This document shows positions 1-8,800 of a stretch of DNA of 64,000 bases, one piece after another. The position numbers were made by a program, and so were the translations under genes. Origin of the DNA: Rugalucina vietnamica (taxonomy: Eukaryota; Mollusca; Bivalvia; Lucinida; Lucinidae); contig OZ024877.1 in assembly GCA_964017185.1 (NCBI GenBank), positions 630,501 to 694,500 of the forward strand, read 5' to 3'. The notes under the pieces were generated by a model. The model was not told the origin of the DNA. It saw nothing but the letters and a program-made list of their open reading frames with translations, and did not search any database. Each line of letters begins with the position of its first letter. Positions within the stretch are counted from its first letter, which is position 1.

Positions 1-51
1 TTTCTATTTCGGTTTTACTGCAGTCACAAGAACCAATTTGAATCATTTTGT

Positions 52-57
52 TTTATT
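52..57 (-). terminator. Poly(A) signal AATAAA overlapping a stop codon
   Basis: On the minus strand AATAAA overlaps the TAA stop of the 144-aa gene. It is the first canonical poly(A) hexamer noticed downstream of the gene chain that starts at 3955, so it may end all transcripts from that block. Confidence 0.5.
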
Positions 58-487
58 TACTTAAAAAATCTGGTGGAAATCTAAGATTTTTTCTTGTAAG
101 TGTTCTCCTGCCTTTGTGAACAGGTCGATGTCTAGATTTGGACTGAGGCTTTTTGGATTTCTGATTTGATTTTATACCCTCTGAGAACTGATCGATTGTA
201 GACTGACCAAAAGATTTCAATGCTGATTTTCCTCTGTGTTTTAAAACTTGTTTGACATTCTGACCTTTAACAATTTCTCTCAAAGCTTTAATTCCATGAT
301 CTTTTGCTACTTTTTTCGCACTCTGTATGCCAACTTTTGCTAAAGGTTTTAAAATTGGAGTAACTGTTCTCAAAGCAGCTTTAAAGATTGATCCTAAACC
401 ATTTCCATATTGTCTTGAAACGCCACGATAGACGGGATAATCATTGAATCCCGACCCATATTGACAAATTGTTCCACGCGTACGCAT
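53..487 (-). CDS. Small basic amphipathic virion protein (pX/pVI-like candidate)
   Basis: The product is 144 aa. The N-terminal 30 residues are Gly/Tyr-rich (QYGSGFN, RQYGNGLG). A predicted amphipathic helix follows (about residues 32-75, GSIFKAALRTVTPILKPL), and the last 50 residues are strongly basic (KSKKPQSKSRHRP). From memory, Polintons and adintoviruses often encode such a Gly-rich plus amphipathic-helix protein, compared with adenovirus membrane-lytic or core peptides. The start lies 9 bp after the stop of the upstream penton-like gene, and no TATA box is present between them. On the coding strand AATAAA overlaps the stop codon (57-52). Function is inferred from composition and position only. 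Confidence 0.55.
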   Translation of the reverse strand: MRTRGTICQYGSGFNDYPVYRGVSRQYGNGLGSIFKAALRTVTPILKPLAKVGIQSAKKVAKDHGIKALREIVKGQNVKQVLKHRGKSALKSFGQSTIDQFSEGIKSNQKSKKPQSKSRHRPVHKGRRTLTRKNLRFPPDFLSK

Positions 488-496
488 TATTTTTTA

Positions 497-1342
497 TTAT
501 TCTTTGGGTCTGAAATGTAACTTGATCAACGTCTTTCCAGTAATAAATGGAATATCTTCACCTGTATCGCCTTTTATACTGATGTGAACTTGATCAATGT
601 AAGATTTTGCAACAGGCACATAATGCAAATTCAAAAACTCTTGATGGAAATGAATTTCTCCTTGGATGTATTTGAAAGGAATAACTCTCAGTATAGGTGC
701 AGTAACGTCTCCGATGTAAGTGTAGTTTGCCACATCTGAGTATACATAGAAACGATTGCTATGTGTATTTAAATCTACGCCATATTTAAACTGATACTTA
801 TCGTTTCCTATGGGTTTGCCAAAGAATGTTTTATCCACGCCTAGAATTTCTGCCAAAGGTTGTGGAAACATCAAGTGCATTTCATTTTTATATTCTCCCA
901 CGAAACGTACTTTTGTACGTTTGCTATTATTTCCATATGACAGAGTGACTGAGTGATTAGCTGTGTCCAATGCAGTTTTGAAACTAGCATCGATCACTTT
1001 TTGCATCTCATGGATTAAGTGATGTGCAGAGGTGTAATTAGAATTTGGAATTTGTAGTCGATATTCTACACATAAATCTTTTTCCGTACATACTTCTGTT
1101 TCATTACTGGACAATTTGAGTCTCTTTGCAGCTTGTTCGGTTAATCTTAGAAAGAAAAAATTGTTGGCATCCGAAATATTTAAAATTTCTGCAGGAGTGA
1201 TAATTTCTGCAAGAGCAACTTCCCAATTTTCTTTGTCAATTTGTATTGGATGATCTAAGCGTACCGTAAAATTGGATTGTTTGTTACTTGGAAAAGTGTT
1301 CAAACAACTATCGCTGAGTAATGTCAAGTAAAAATCTTTCAT
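497..1342 (-). CDS. Penton-like minor capsid protein candidate
   Basis: The product is 281 aa. The N-terminus (FYLTLLSDSCLNTFPSNK, then NWEVALAEI) resembles proteins I recall as conserved in invertebrate Polintons: a Ser-rich first strand, a PSN/PDN turn and a W-E-V-A/G-L-E-I motif. The length fits the single-jelly-roll minor capsid (penton) protein, about 250-300 aa, and is far too short for the double-jelly-roll major capsid protein. The rest is beta-rich with no other motif I recognise. Its ATG overlaps the stop of the upstream 105-aa gene as ATGA. A structure prediction showing one jelly roll would settle the call. Confidence 0.55.
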   Translation of the reverse strand: MKDFYLTLLSDSCLNTFPSNKQSNFTVRLDHPIQIDKENWEVALAEIITPAEILNISDANNFFFLRLTEQAAKRLKLSSNETEVCTEKDLCVEYRLQIPNSNYTSAHHLIHEMQKVIDASFKTALDTANHSVTLSYGNNSKRTKVRFVGEYKNEMHLMFPQPLAEILGVDKTFFGKPIGNDKYQFKYGVDLNTHSNRFYVYSDVANYTYIGDVTAPILRVIPFKYIQGEIHFHQEFLNLHYVPVAKSYIDQVHISIKGDTGEDIPFITGKTLIKLHFRPKE

Positions 1343-1656
1343 GGTTTTACTTCTTTTGAAAGTTCGTCACTAGAAGAAGACAGAGATTGTTGTTTTCTGA
1401 ATTTTAGGCCAGGTGATGGCAAAATGTACCCTATCGAACTGCTGAGTAAAATCAACCACAATTCTTTATCTGGACTTCTCAAACTGATATGAACTAGGGA
1501 TGTGATGATTATCATGTACACTACAATGATCTGAGTGAAAAATGTTAAAGGATTTTTAGCTATTTTGGTTTTACTGTCTGCAGATGATTGCACAGAAGTG
1601 TTATCACCACTGCGATTGAATGAACTTCTAAAATCCATTTTCATGCTTTTATACAA
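1339..1656 (-). CDS. Small single-pass membrane protein, unknown
   Basis: The product is 105 aa if the first ATG is used; Met5 and Met7 are alternatives. A Ser/Lys-rich N-terminal half precedes one clear transmembrane segment (about residues 38-58, TFFTQIIVVYMIIITSLVHI) and a second weaker hydrophobic stretch near residues 66-78 (LWLILLSSSIGYI). The C-terminus is polar (SSSSDEL). Its 5' end overlaps the integrase stop by 8 bp and its 3' end overlaps the penton-like start by 4 bp. No family is recognised; a small membrane protein would fit a virion or egress role, but that is inference. Confidence 0.55.
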   Translation of the reverse strand: MYKSMKMDFRSSFNRSGDNTSVQSSADSKTKIAKNPLTFFTQIIVVYMIIITSLVHISLRSPDKELWLILLSSSIGYILPSPGLKFRKQQSLSSSSDELSKEVKP

Positions 1657-2719
1657 GATCAGACTCTAGAATCCAACTGTCAAATTTAGATGGATATCCT
1701 TTCCAGTGTACTTTGATTTCTTTAACCCACTTTTTTCCAACTTTGCGTTTTCTGTGAGCTAAGACCGAATCGATTTCAAAAATCTGATCTTTTTCGACAC
1801 GTTGTAACTCTTGAGAGTAGAATGTACCACTGACAGATTCACCATCGAGATCTCTTATTTTATAGGTGGTGGGAAACTGAGTTTTCACCACATCAGAAAT
1901 CTGAAACAATTCCTGTGTCCAATTTGGCAGATATCCTTTGTCAAATGTGCGTTTAGTTTTATTGATCCTAACATAATCACCTACTTTGAATTTAGTTTGT
2001 TTTTGCAGTTTTTTAGGTTTACCAAAAAGAATTTCAGACACTTGAGGTTCATTCTCTTTTGTCACAGAAACAGGTGCACGTTTGATACTTCTGTGATATG
2101 CATGATTGTAACCTTCGACTAATTTTGGAAGAACATCGACATATCGCAAAGTGCGATTGTGTGTGAAATACTTCCACATGCGACTTTTCAAAGTTCTTTG
2201 GAATCTTTCAACAATACTTGCTTTTGTTTCTGGGTTTTCAGTTGTGAAGAAATGAATTTTCTTAGATTTTAAAAACCCTTGAAAGTCTCTGTTTTTGAAT
2301 TCTGTACCTTTGTCAGTTTGCAAACTTTTTGGTTGACGCCCATTTTTCAACACAAGTTTAAATGCATTTACTAAAGTTTTTCCCGTCTTGTCTGCAATGG
2401 GTACAACCCATGCAAATTTTGAAAACACATCGATAATGCAAAGCAGATATCTAAACTTATCATTGGACTTTGACATTTTTGACATGTCTGCTAGATCGGC
2501 TTGCCATTGATGATCAATTCCTGCAACAACAGTCTTACGACGTAAAAATTTTCTTCTGATAGGTTTATGTAAAGTGTAGGTCTGTTGTTTTTTCAACCAA
2601 TTTCTGACATCTTTCAATTTGACATTTTTAGAAGATGATCTAGCAAGCTTGTACAAAGCTTGTTCACCAGCATAACCTGCAGGACTTTTTGGATCATAAT
2701 ACAATTTGTCGAAATTCAT
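1649..2719 (-). CDS. Retrovirus-like integrase with C-terminal chromodomain
   Basis: The product is 356 aa and inserts the element into host DNA. The DDE catalytic triad is visible: Asp in HQWQADLADM (near residue 75), Asp in LQTDKGTEFKN (near 135) and Glu in KASIVERFQRTLKS (near 170). An SH3-like segment follows (FKVGDYVRINKTKRTFDKGY). The last 45 residues form a chromodomain (VHWKGYPSKFDSWILESDLV). This is the standard Polinton integrase layout. No HHCC finger is evident in the short N-terminal region. The ATG overlaps the preceding stop by one base (TAATG). All catalytic residues are present, so the protein could be active. Confidence 0.93.
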   Translation of the reverse strand: MNFDKLYYDPKSPAGYAGEQALYKLARSSSKNVKLKDVRNWLKKQQTYTLHKPIRRKFLRRKTVVAGIDHQWQADLADMSKMSKSNDKFRYLLCIIDVFSKFAWVVPIADKTGKTLVNAFKLVLKNGRQPKSLQTDKGTEFKNRDFQGFLKSKKIHFFTTENPETKASIVERFQRTLKSRMWKYFTHNRTLRYVDVLPKLVEGYNHAYHRSIKRAPVSVTKENEPQVSEILFGKPKKLQKQTKFKVGDYVRINKTKRTFDKGYLPNWTQELFQISDVVKTQFPTTYKIRDLDGESVSGTFYSQELQRVEKDQIFEIDSVLAHRKRKVGKKWVKEIKVHWKGYPSKFDSWILESDLV

Positions 2720-3549
2720 TATTGATCATCGTAAGTGAGCCACTGTTTAGGTTGGAACTTTGGCGTAGACATTTCTTCTTTTATATAACTTTTTGTGGCA
2801 GACAAAGGAGAATACAACTGCTTTTTAATTTTTGCTAGCTCGGACGGTGTAAATTCTGATTTGACTTTTCTTTTAGTTGTTTTCTGTGTTTTAGAAACGG
2901 GAATACGACTTGCACGTTTACGTGCTGTCGAAACACGTTTTTGGGCTGGTGTGACATAATTGTCATCTGGAGTTCTAGGAGATACGCCCCGATGCATCCA
3001 CTCCCACCTTTCCCTATTTCCAATTACATCTTGAGGAATATTCATTTCTCTTAACCCTTCAGCAAACGGTTGCCATCCCGTGGGTTCACTGCCTTTTCTA
3101 TGTCTTAAAACATCATTGACCAAGTCAATGATATTAGATCCTTCAATAGCTTTACCATAAAGTTTTACGGTACCATCATCATCCCAAGTCATGTTAGGAT
3201 TATCTTTTAAAATGTTAAGTAAAAGTTGTGCTTTTCGTTTCATCGTGCTAGGTACACTATCTAATACAAGTTGGTTCATTCTAGAGGAACTGGATGTTAC
3301 ACTTGGTAATTTTAAAGATTGATCTTGCAAAGCTTTTTTGTGAGCCGATTGAAATTTGTGTAAAGTTTCACCAAATAATTGAGCTTTTTCAGCTTCGGAC
3401 ATGTCTTCGTCAGCCATGACCGAAGATAAGTCTCTCTGAAGACTTGCTGTGGCAGACACATTTGGATTAGGTGGTAATCTAGGTTTTTGAATTTGTTCTT
3501 CTTTCCAGCGTTTCATGTCTTCCCAAAGTTTAAATGGAACAATGGCCAT
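2719..3549 (-). CDS. Conserved Polinton-type hypothetical protein
   Basis: The product is 276 aa with the start at 3549. The frame is open upstream to 3612, but I prefer the internal ATG because it lies one base after the upstream stop (TAAAATGG) and has a strong Kozak context (A at -3, G at +4). The N-terminal half is charged and helical. A middle block (residues about 125-190) contains WDDDGTVKLYGKAIEGSNI, which I recall from hypothetical proteins in other invertebrate Polintons. The C-terminal third is Lys/Arg-rich (TARKRASRIPVSKTQKTTKR). It may be a DNA-associated virion protein; that is inference. Confidence 0.6.
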   Translation of the reverse strand: MAIVPFKLWEDMKRWKEEQIQKPRLPPNPNVSATASLQRDLSSVMADEDMSEAEKAQLFGETLHKFQSAHKKALQDQSLKLPSVTSSSSRMNQLVLDSVPSTMKRKAQLLLNILKDNPNMTWDDDGTVKLYGKAIEGSNIIDLVNDVLRHRKGSEPTGWQPFAEGLREMNIPQDVIGNRERWEWMHRGVSPRTPDDNYVTPAQKRVSTARKRASRIPVSKTQKTTKRKVKSEFTPSELAKIKKQLYSPLSATKSYIKEEMSTPKFQPKQWLTYDDQ

Positions 3550-3550
3550 T

Positions 3551-3955
3551 TTACGCCCTTCCATGATGAGGATTGAGGAGACTTCCAAGTACTGAACCAA
3601 CAATGGGAGCAAGCAAAGGTTTTAGTAATAAACCGAGCAATGCACCTCCTTTCTGATTGATAATTTTCTTTTTATCTGGCACAGACACTTGCTTTGAACT
3701 CAGTAATCGTATGTGACGTTGTCGAGCTTGCAATTTTTGTTTTTGAGCTTTTGTCAAACGGACATTGCCTTTTATAATGTTCAGGCAACATTCACCGACT
3801 GAGTCGATGACTTCTTTAGGGGAATCATTGATCATTTTTTGACGACATCTAGGTGGTAAATGAGTTAGTCCTTCAAGAAAAGAACCATACGATTTGATTA
3901 AACTTTTTTTCTTTAATATTTTTCTAGTACGACGCTTTGTTTTAGTAGCTGCCAT
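3551..3955 (-). CDS. Small virion-precursor-like protein with Gly-Gly site and hydrophobic tail
   Basis: The product is 134 aa from the ATG at 3955 (MAATKTKRRTRK). An ATG six codons upstream (3973) lies close to the expected transcription start of the TATA box at 4003-4009, so the internal start is preferred. The N-terminus is basic. A helical domain (residues about 24-85) precedes a linker ending IINQKGG, followed by a very hydrophobic Gly/Leu/Pro tail (ALLGLLLKPLLAPIVGSVL). A basic domain, GG and a hydrophobic peptide resemble adenovirus-type precursor proteins cut by adenain-type protease. Cleavage is not shown by the sequence, and the protease gene is not in the window. Confidence 0.5.
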   Translation of the reverse strand: MAATKTKRRTRKILKKKSLIKSYGSFLEGLTHLPPRCRQKMINDSPKEVIDSVGECCLNIIKGNVRLTKAQKQKLQARQRHIRLLSSKQVSVPDKKKIINQKGGALLGLLLKPLLAPIVGSVLGSLLNPHHGRA

Positions 3956-4002
3956 GCTGATGCAATTTTGCAAACTGTGTCAAAATTTAGCTGACATTGA
4001 GC

Positions 4003-4009
4003 TTTTATA
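4003..4009 (-). promoter_or_regulatory. TATA box (TATAAAA) for the six-gene chain 3955 to 53
   Basis: TATAAAA on the minus strand lies about 48 bp before the ATG at 3955 and only about 10 bp past the stop of the preceding gene. I found no other TATA box before the starts of the next five genes. Confidence 0.55.
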
Positions 4010-4018
4010 GTTTTTTTT

Positions 4019-4816
4019 TCAAAATAAAAGTCGTTTCTTAGCAGTTCTTCTTACAAGTTCTTGTTTTGCTCTTTTTATTCTTTCAACATCAGATGGAAAT
4101 GCAGTTTGATCATTCATGACAAACTCTTTTGGATCTAACAAGTGCATGTACGGAATAGTCCCGTGTCGTTTCTGAAATGTAGGACTGTTTTGCATGATGT
4201 AACGTTGTTTTGAATTCAGAGGTGAAACAATTGGTTTTGGTGAAGTTCTAAGTGGTGAAAATCTTGCAATTGACAAAGACATTCGTCTTGCATTGGCATC
4301 AGGTGAAGACATTCCTAGATTTTGCCAACTTGTACCTACTGCTGGCGAATTAGGACTTACAGATTTACTTTTTTTATTTCTTCTTTTGGTCACAAATTTA
4401 TCATTGATGCGTTTTTTGGATTTTTTGGCAGGCCTTTTTTTAGATTTAGATTTCTTTGGAGTTGATCTTTTACGTCTCAAGAGTTTAGTACCATCCCATC
4501 TAATCAAACTTCTGATAATTACACCACCAAAGAAACCACCACCGCCTGGTTTTAGAATGATACTACGTTTGACTTCTGGATCTGTCATTGCACTTGCTAA
4601 TTTTCTTACATCATCTTTATGTCTATCCATGAAGTTTTTAGTTTGTTTAGGCAATTTCATTTTTCCCTCAATGATTTTACGAGCTGCTAATGAAAACCAT
4701 TTGATCATTTCAGCTAAACCTGCATTAAGCAAAGTTTTTCGTTTTTGAGCATCGTGTTCTTTGCTCAAATTGTAAAGTGCACGAATCAAGTTAGCAGATG
4801 TTTTTCCTACAGCCAT
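4019..4816 (-). CDS. Basic virion/core-like protein with GGGG motif
   Basis: The product is 265 aa. Residues 1-90 are a helical domain (SANLIRALYNLSKEHD, DVRKLASAMTD). A KPGGGGFFGG segment follows (about 92-101) and may be a Gly-Gly protease site. Residues about 110-150 are a Lys/Arg/Ser tract (RRKRSTPKKSKSKKRPAKK) that could bind DNA or act as a nuclear signal. The C-terminus is basic (KRAKQELVRRTAKKRLLF). The layout of helical domain, GG and basic region resembles the neighbouring 134-aa protein, so the two may be related or share a processing route. No family is recognised with certainty. Confidence 0.5.
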   Translation of the reverse strand: MAVGKTSANLIRALYNLSKEHDAQKRKTLLNAGLAEMIKWFSLAARKIIEGKMKLPKQTKNFMDRHKDDVRKLASAMTDPEVKRSIILKPGGGGFFGGVIIRSLIRWDGTKLLRRKRSTPKKSKSKKRPAKKSKKRINDKFVTKRRNKKSKSVSPNSPAVGTSWQNLGMSSPDANARRMSLSIARFSPLRTSPKPIVSPLNSKQRYIMQNSPTFQKRHGTIPYMHLLDPKEFVMNDQTAFPSDVERIKRAKQELVRRTAKKRLLF

Positions 4817-4853
4817 GATGACTTAACTGATCAATGTCAAACCAAACACACCC

Positions 4854-4860
4854 TTTTATA
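4854..4860 (-). promoter_or_regulatory. TATA box overlapping the ATPase stop codon
   Basis: TATAAAA on the minus strand lies about 38 bp upstream of the 265-aa gene's ATG. The TAA stop of the ATPase gene (4858-4856) is inside this TATA box, so one sequence serves both genes. Confidence 0.6.
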
Positions 4861-5545
4861 CGCTTGGAAAATAAACCACTGGTCCCGATTGATCTGATTT
4901 TGTAAACCAGTATTGAAAAATATTTGTTCTCAATCTCAAGTAATTTGGTGTGCTTGGTTTCAAATCGACCAGTAAGTAACCATGAGGTTTTGATGTTGCA
5001 TCGTTAAAGGCTGGAATCATATGTGGTGTTTGCAGTTGATTGGAAAGAACTTTGATCTGCATTTTGTCCCTTGGACTTTGGAACAAAACCAGATAATGTG
5101 CATTCAAACTAATTGTTCGAGATGATTTGCTTTGTTGAAATAAGTTTTGTGTGATGTAGACCAAACTCGCATTTCTATGGTGTCCTTTTCTCGTAAACCA
5201 TAACTTTATCTTTTCTTCATCTTTGTCTCCCAACATATCGTCAAAGATGACTAAGTGTGGTACACTGACATCAGTGACGATGTCATCCTCGTCATCTGGG
5301 ATGCCGAGAATGAATTTTATGTTTGATCCTTCACGTTCTTGCAGGATATTGTAGGCAGATTGCCATTCTTTGTAACACCACACAATTTGTTGTGGTTGAA
5401 TGTCAAACAAATCTTCTTTGTATTCAATCATTTTCTTAACAAATTCCGTTTTTCCAGAACCACTAGGACCAGATATAAAGATATTGGCAGTATGTTTGAA
5501 GAACATACTACCAATATCTTGTTGTAAAACTTGTATAGCCGACAT
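4856..5545 (-). CDS. A32-like/FtsK-HerA genome-packaging ATPase
   Basis: The product is 229 aa, typical for Polinton packaging ATPases, which drive DNA into the capsid. Walker A is FISGPSGSGKTEFVKK (residues about 23-38). Walker B is HLVIFDDML (about 95-103), with a following acidic patch. A conserved YITQNLFQQSK motif (about 129-139) is the sensor-like segment common in A32 family members. The start is supported by a TATA box 57 bp upstream. The Walker motifs are intact, so activity is plausible. Confidence 0.9.
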   Translation of the reverse strand: MSAIQVLQQDIGSMFFKHTANIFISGPSGSGKTEFVKKMIEYKEDLFDIQPQQIVWCYKEWQSAYNILQEREGSNIKFILGIPDDEDDIVTDVSVPHLVIFDDMLGDKDEEKIKLWFTRKGHHRNASLVYITQNLFQQSKSSRTISLNAHYLVLFQSPRDKMQIKVLSNQLQTPHMIPAFNDATSKPHGYLLVDLKPSTPNYLRLRTNIFQYWFTKSDQSGPVVYFPSV

Positions 5546-5895
5546 GATCTTAACTGTTTAACTGTGTAACAAACTGATGAAAGAACAAGAAAGACATGTG
5601 TTTTTATATGTTTTTTAATTGCATGACAAAACAAATGTGTGCAAAAAAAATTGACAACTTGTCACCTAGAAAAAGTTTTGCTAAAAAATTTACAACTTGT
5701 CACCTAACAATATTTTTTTTAATTAACATCAAACAATTGCAAAAACTTTTGTAGAAACAACTTTGTGAAACATTATTTAACATTTGCAAAAAAGTTTGAA
5801 CAAAAAAAACCTTTTTGTCAACTTGTATACTTTCTGTGTTCAAGTCATATCATTCTGTTCAACTTTTTTACTTCAGTTCATTTTTGTTCAGTCTC
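5546..5895. promoter_or_regulatory. Intergenic promoter region with direct repeats
   Basis: This AT-rich gap separates the polymerase 3' end from the ATPase start. It holds a minus-strand TATAAAA at 5602-5608 for the ATPase. The 15-mer ACAACTTGTCACCTA occurs twice (5654-5668 and 5692-5706), 38 bp apart upstream of the TATA box, and a related CAACTTGTAT lies at about 5819. The repeats are candidate factor-binding sites for ATPase transcription. No coding sequence is seen. Confidence 0.45.
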
Positions 5896-8800
5896 TTACA
5901 AGTCATATCCATAGGGTACCGTGTATCCTTTAACGAGAACCACGCGTTTATTGTACGTGAATTTATAAGTCTTTGTTTGTTCCTCAGTGGTCACCTTCCT
6001 ATCGCTGTGCTTTCTGATTCTATTGTACTTGGCAGTCACTGAAAAGTTCCTACTTTCAGACTTTGACCATTCCAACATCTGATGGAAATGTATCAGCTGA
6101 GACGTGTTATAGTCCAGTGTCAATCCTTTCACTTTACATGTAGATTTCCTTTGTCCGTCTTTCTCCACATACTCATACCCATAGTTCTTAGGTCCCATAC
6201 CAACAAATTTCACAATTCTTGCATCTGGTACTTCATCAGTCCATTCACCAAGACGATCCCCAATTTCTGGATTCCATTCGTCTGGTTCGTGAACGTAGAT
6301 GATTGAGTCCGTGTCAAAGTACAATACTCTTGATCCTAGTTTATCTAACTTATCGTACAATCTCAACCTAGCTTGTGCCGTCACAAATGCACCTACAACC
6401 ACATTGCTACAAGTGTGAGGTTCAACAAGATTGTCTGTTTCTTCCCAGTTCACGTGTACAAATCTTTCTCCGTATATGTCTACATTCTTCACGATCTTAG
6501 ATGGATTTGTTATCAGTTCAAAATATTTGGCTGGATCAGATATGTATTCAGTCTTTGTCATTTTTTCACGCTGTGCCAGCTTACCCCACAAACTATTCAA
6601 CATAATCTTGGCTATAGCTCTCAGTCCGGGATTCTTTTCTACTTCTTCTAATGAGATTCCTTCTGCTTCGAAGTAATCACGTATGAATTTTTCCTTGTCA
6701 GCTTCGGTCTTGCACCATTCGGGATAGCCACTCGATTCTTGTTTGACTTTCAAGAAGACATCGATGTACTTCGTGAAGATACCACCCTCGCCAGTTTTCT
6801 TGTCATACTGTGTCGTCTCCGGGAAATGCCACACTTCATACACGTCCAGTAATTCATATCCTTTTTCTAATGCAGCCTTTAACTCAATGCTAACCCAAGT
6901 TCCTACTAGAGCCCTTTCATCATCTTCTGAATGTGTACACTTTTGTGAGGGATCACATCTTTCTGCACAAGTTCTGCACAAGGGAAACATGAGTTTATTG
7001 TTACATTTGTAAGGGAGTACGGGATGAAACAAGTCTCTAGGAGGCAATACCTTACATTTGATTAGTCCTTCATATTGCTTAATATTATCTTTGTCCACAT
7101 TTTCTTGAGATAGGATGGTTGGATGACCCAAGGGAAACAGTCCATACTTGCATACGGTTGGATACAAGGAACAAACATCAATGTACTTGATTTCATCCTG
7201 TGATGTCTCGTCGATTTCATGGTAGAGTTTTGTTGAATTGGTCCGCCCACCAAACAAAGCATCTCTTGGTCTCAGTGGATCTAAGTTGGTAAAGTGAGAG
7301 TCTACAGTCTTTCTGAATTCTTCGTCCTCTTTGTACCTTTTGTCATATTCACATTCCCACATCTCGATCACGAGGTATCCATTGTCTTTGAATTTCTGCA
7401 TCAGGTAGTTGGTGTTAGTGTACAGTTGTCCCATGGTCTGACAGCTTTGTTTGTGAATCGTCTCTCTATCTGGAAAATGTGTTGGACAACCATGCCAGTA
7501 ACATCCATGGAACTCGTAGATAGTTCTAGATTCTCTGTGATAACCATCCACGCAGTGTCCACAAATCCTAGCTTCTCCTCCATTCAATGCATGCTGTATC
7601 TCGATTCCCTGTTCCTCTGCTATACTTTGAATCCATCTCACCGCTTTGATCGAGTAGTTTTTCTGGTTTGGATATCCTTCTGGAGGAATGATGGCCACAC
7701 AGTTTTCTGGCATGTAGTTCTTTCTCCAGACTTTGGAACAGGCTTGGGCAATCGTACAGGATTCCATCAAAGGATCTAAACCACTTATATCTTTCAAGAT
7801 CTTTCTGAAACTCCCGCATCCACGTCTTAAGATATCCACATCACTCCGACAATATTCTTCCATCTCTCGTCTAAAGTCAAAGATCGTTCCAGACTCTACC
7901 TTTTCGTTGTACCATTTGTAAAATTCGGTCCTATCCTTTTCTGACATCTGTCCAGGCATGTACATCTCTGCAGGGAAGTAAGGTCCTACATAGTCCTGAT
8001 TGGCTTCTGTATTGGCAAGATGAGGAAAATAGCCTTTCTTCATTTCTTTCAATCCAAATGTCTTTGGGAAATTGGCAAGTCTCATGTGCAGGAACAAGTA
8101 GGAGTCCAGAAAAGTCACTTTGCCTATTCTCATTCTCATAATAGTATTTCCATTCATGATCACGTCAGGTTTCATTGTCCCATTCTCCAAGATGTGCCTC
8201 AAGATAAACTGTCCATCGTATCCGCCAAAGTTATGAGCAATGCATGTCACTCCTTTGTTATCGTCTCCCAGTATCCAAGCGCAAAATCTAGATAACGTAT
8301 CTGTTCCCTCAAAGATAACTTCTCGTCCCCCTGGTAACGTGCTGCAACCTGGACAGTATTCATCGCTAGGCAGATCTATGCAGTAATCGCAAGCTCTTTG
8401 TGCCACGCAAAAGTTGACTTGATGTTCTCCAGTTTCTTGAGATGACTCGAAATCGAAGAAGACGAATTTCGGACCAGTAGTGGTTTTCTCTTCATCTTCG
8501 CTTTCCTCGGCATCTGAATCTGCAGCTCTAGATGCATTTTTCTTAGATACATATTTCTGAATGTAACATTGATGATTTGGACCTACAATTTCCTTACAGA
8601 TCTTACACTTTCTATTACCAGGACATACATGATTCTTTTTGTTACCAACGATACGACGTGAACACTTTTCACAATTGTATACAAGTTGACAAATAGATTT
8701 CTGCTGATTACCCTTAATTGCCTTATGATTATCAAAACAACTTTGACTCTTAAAAGTTCTCTTACAATCAACACATTTGATTTTCTGTCCAGGTATACAT

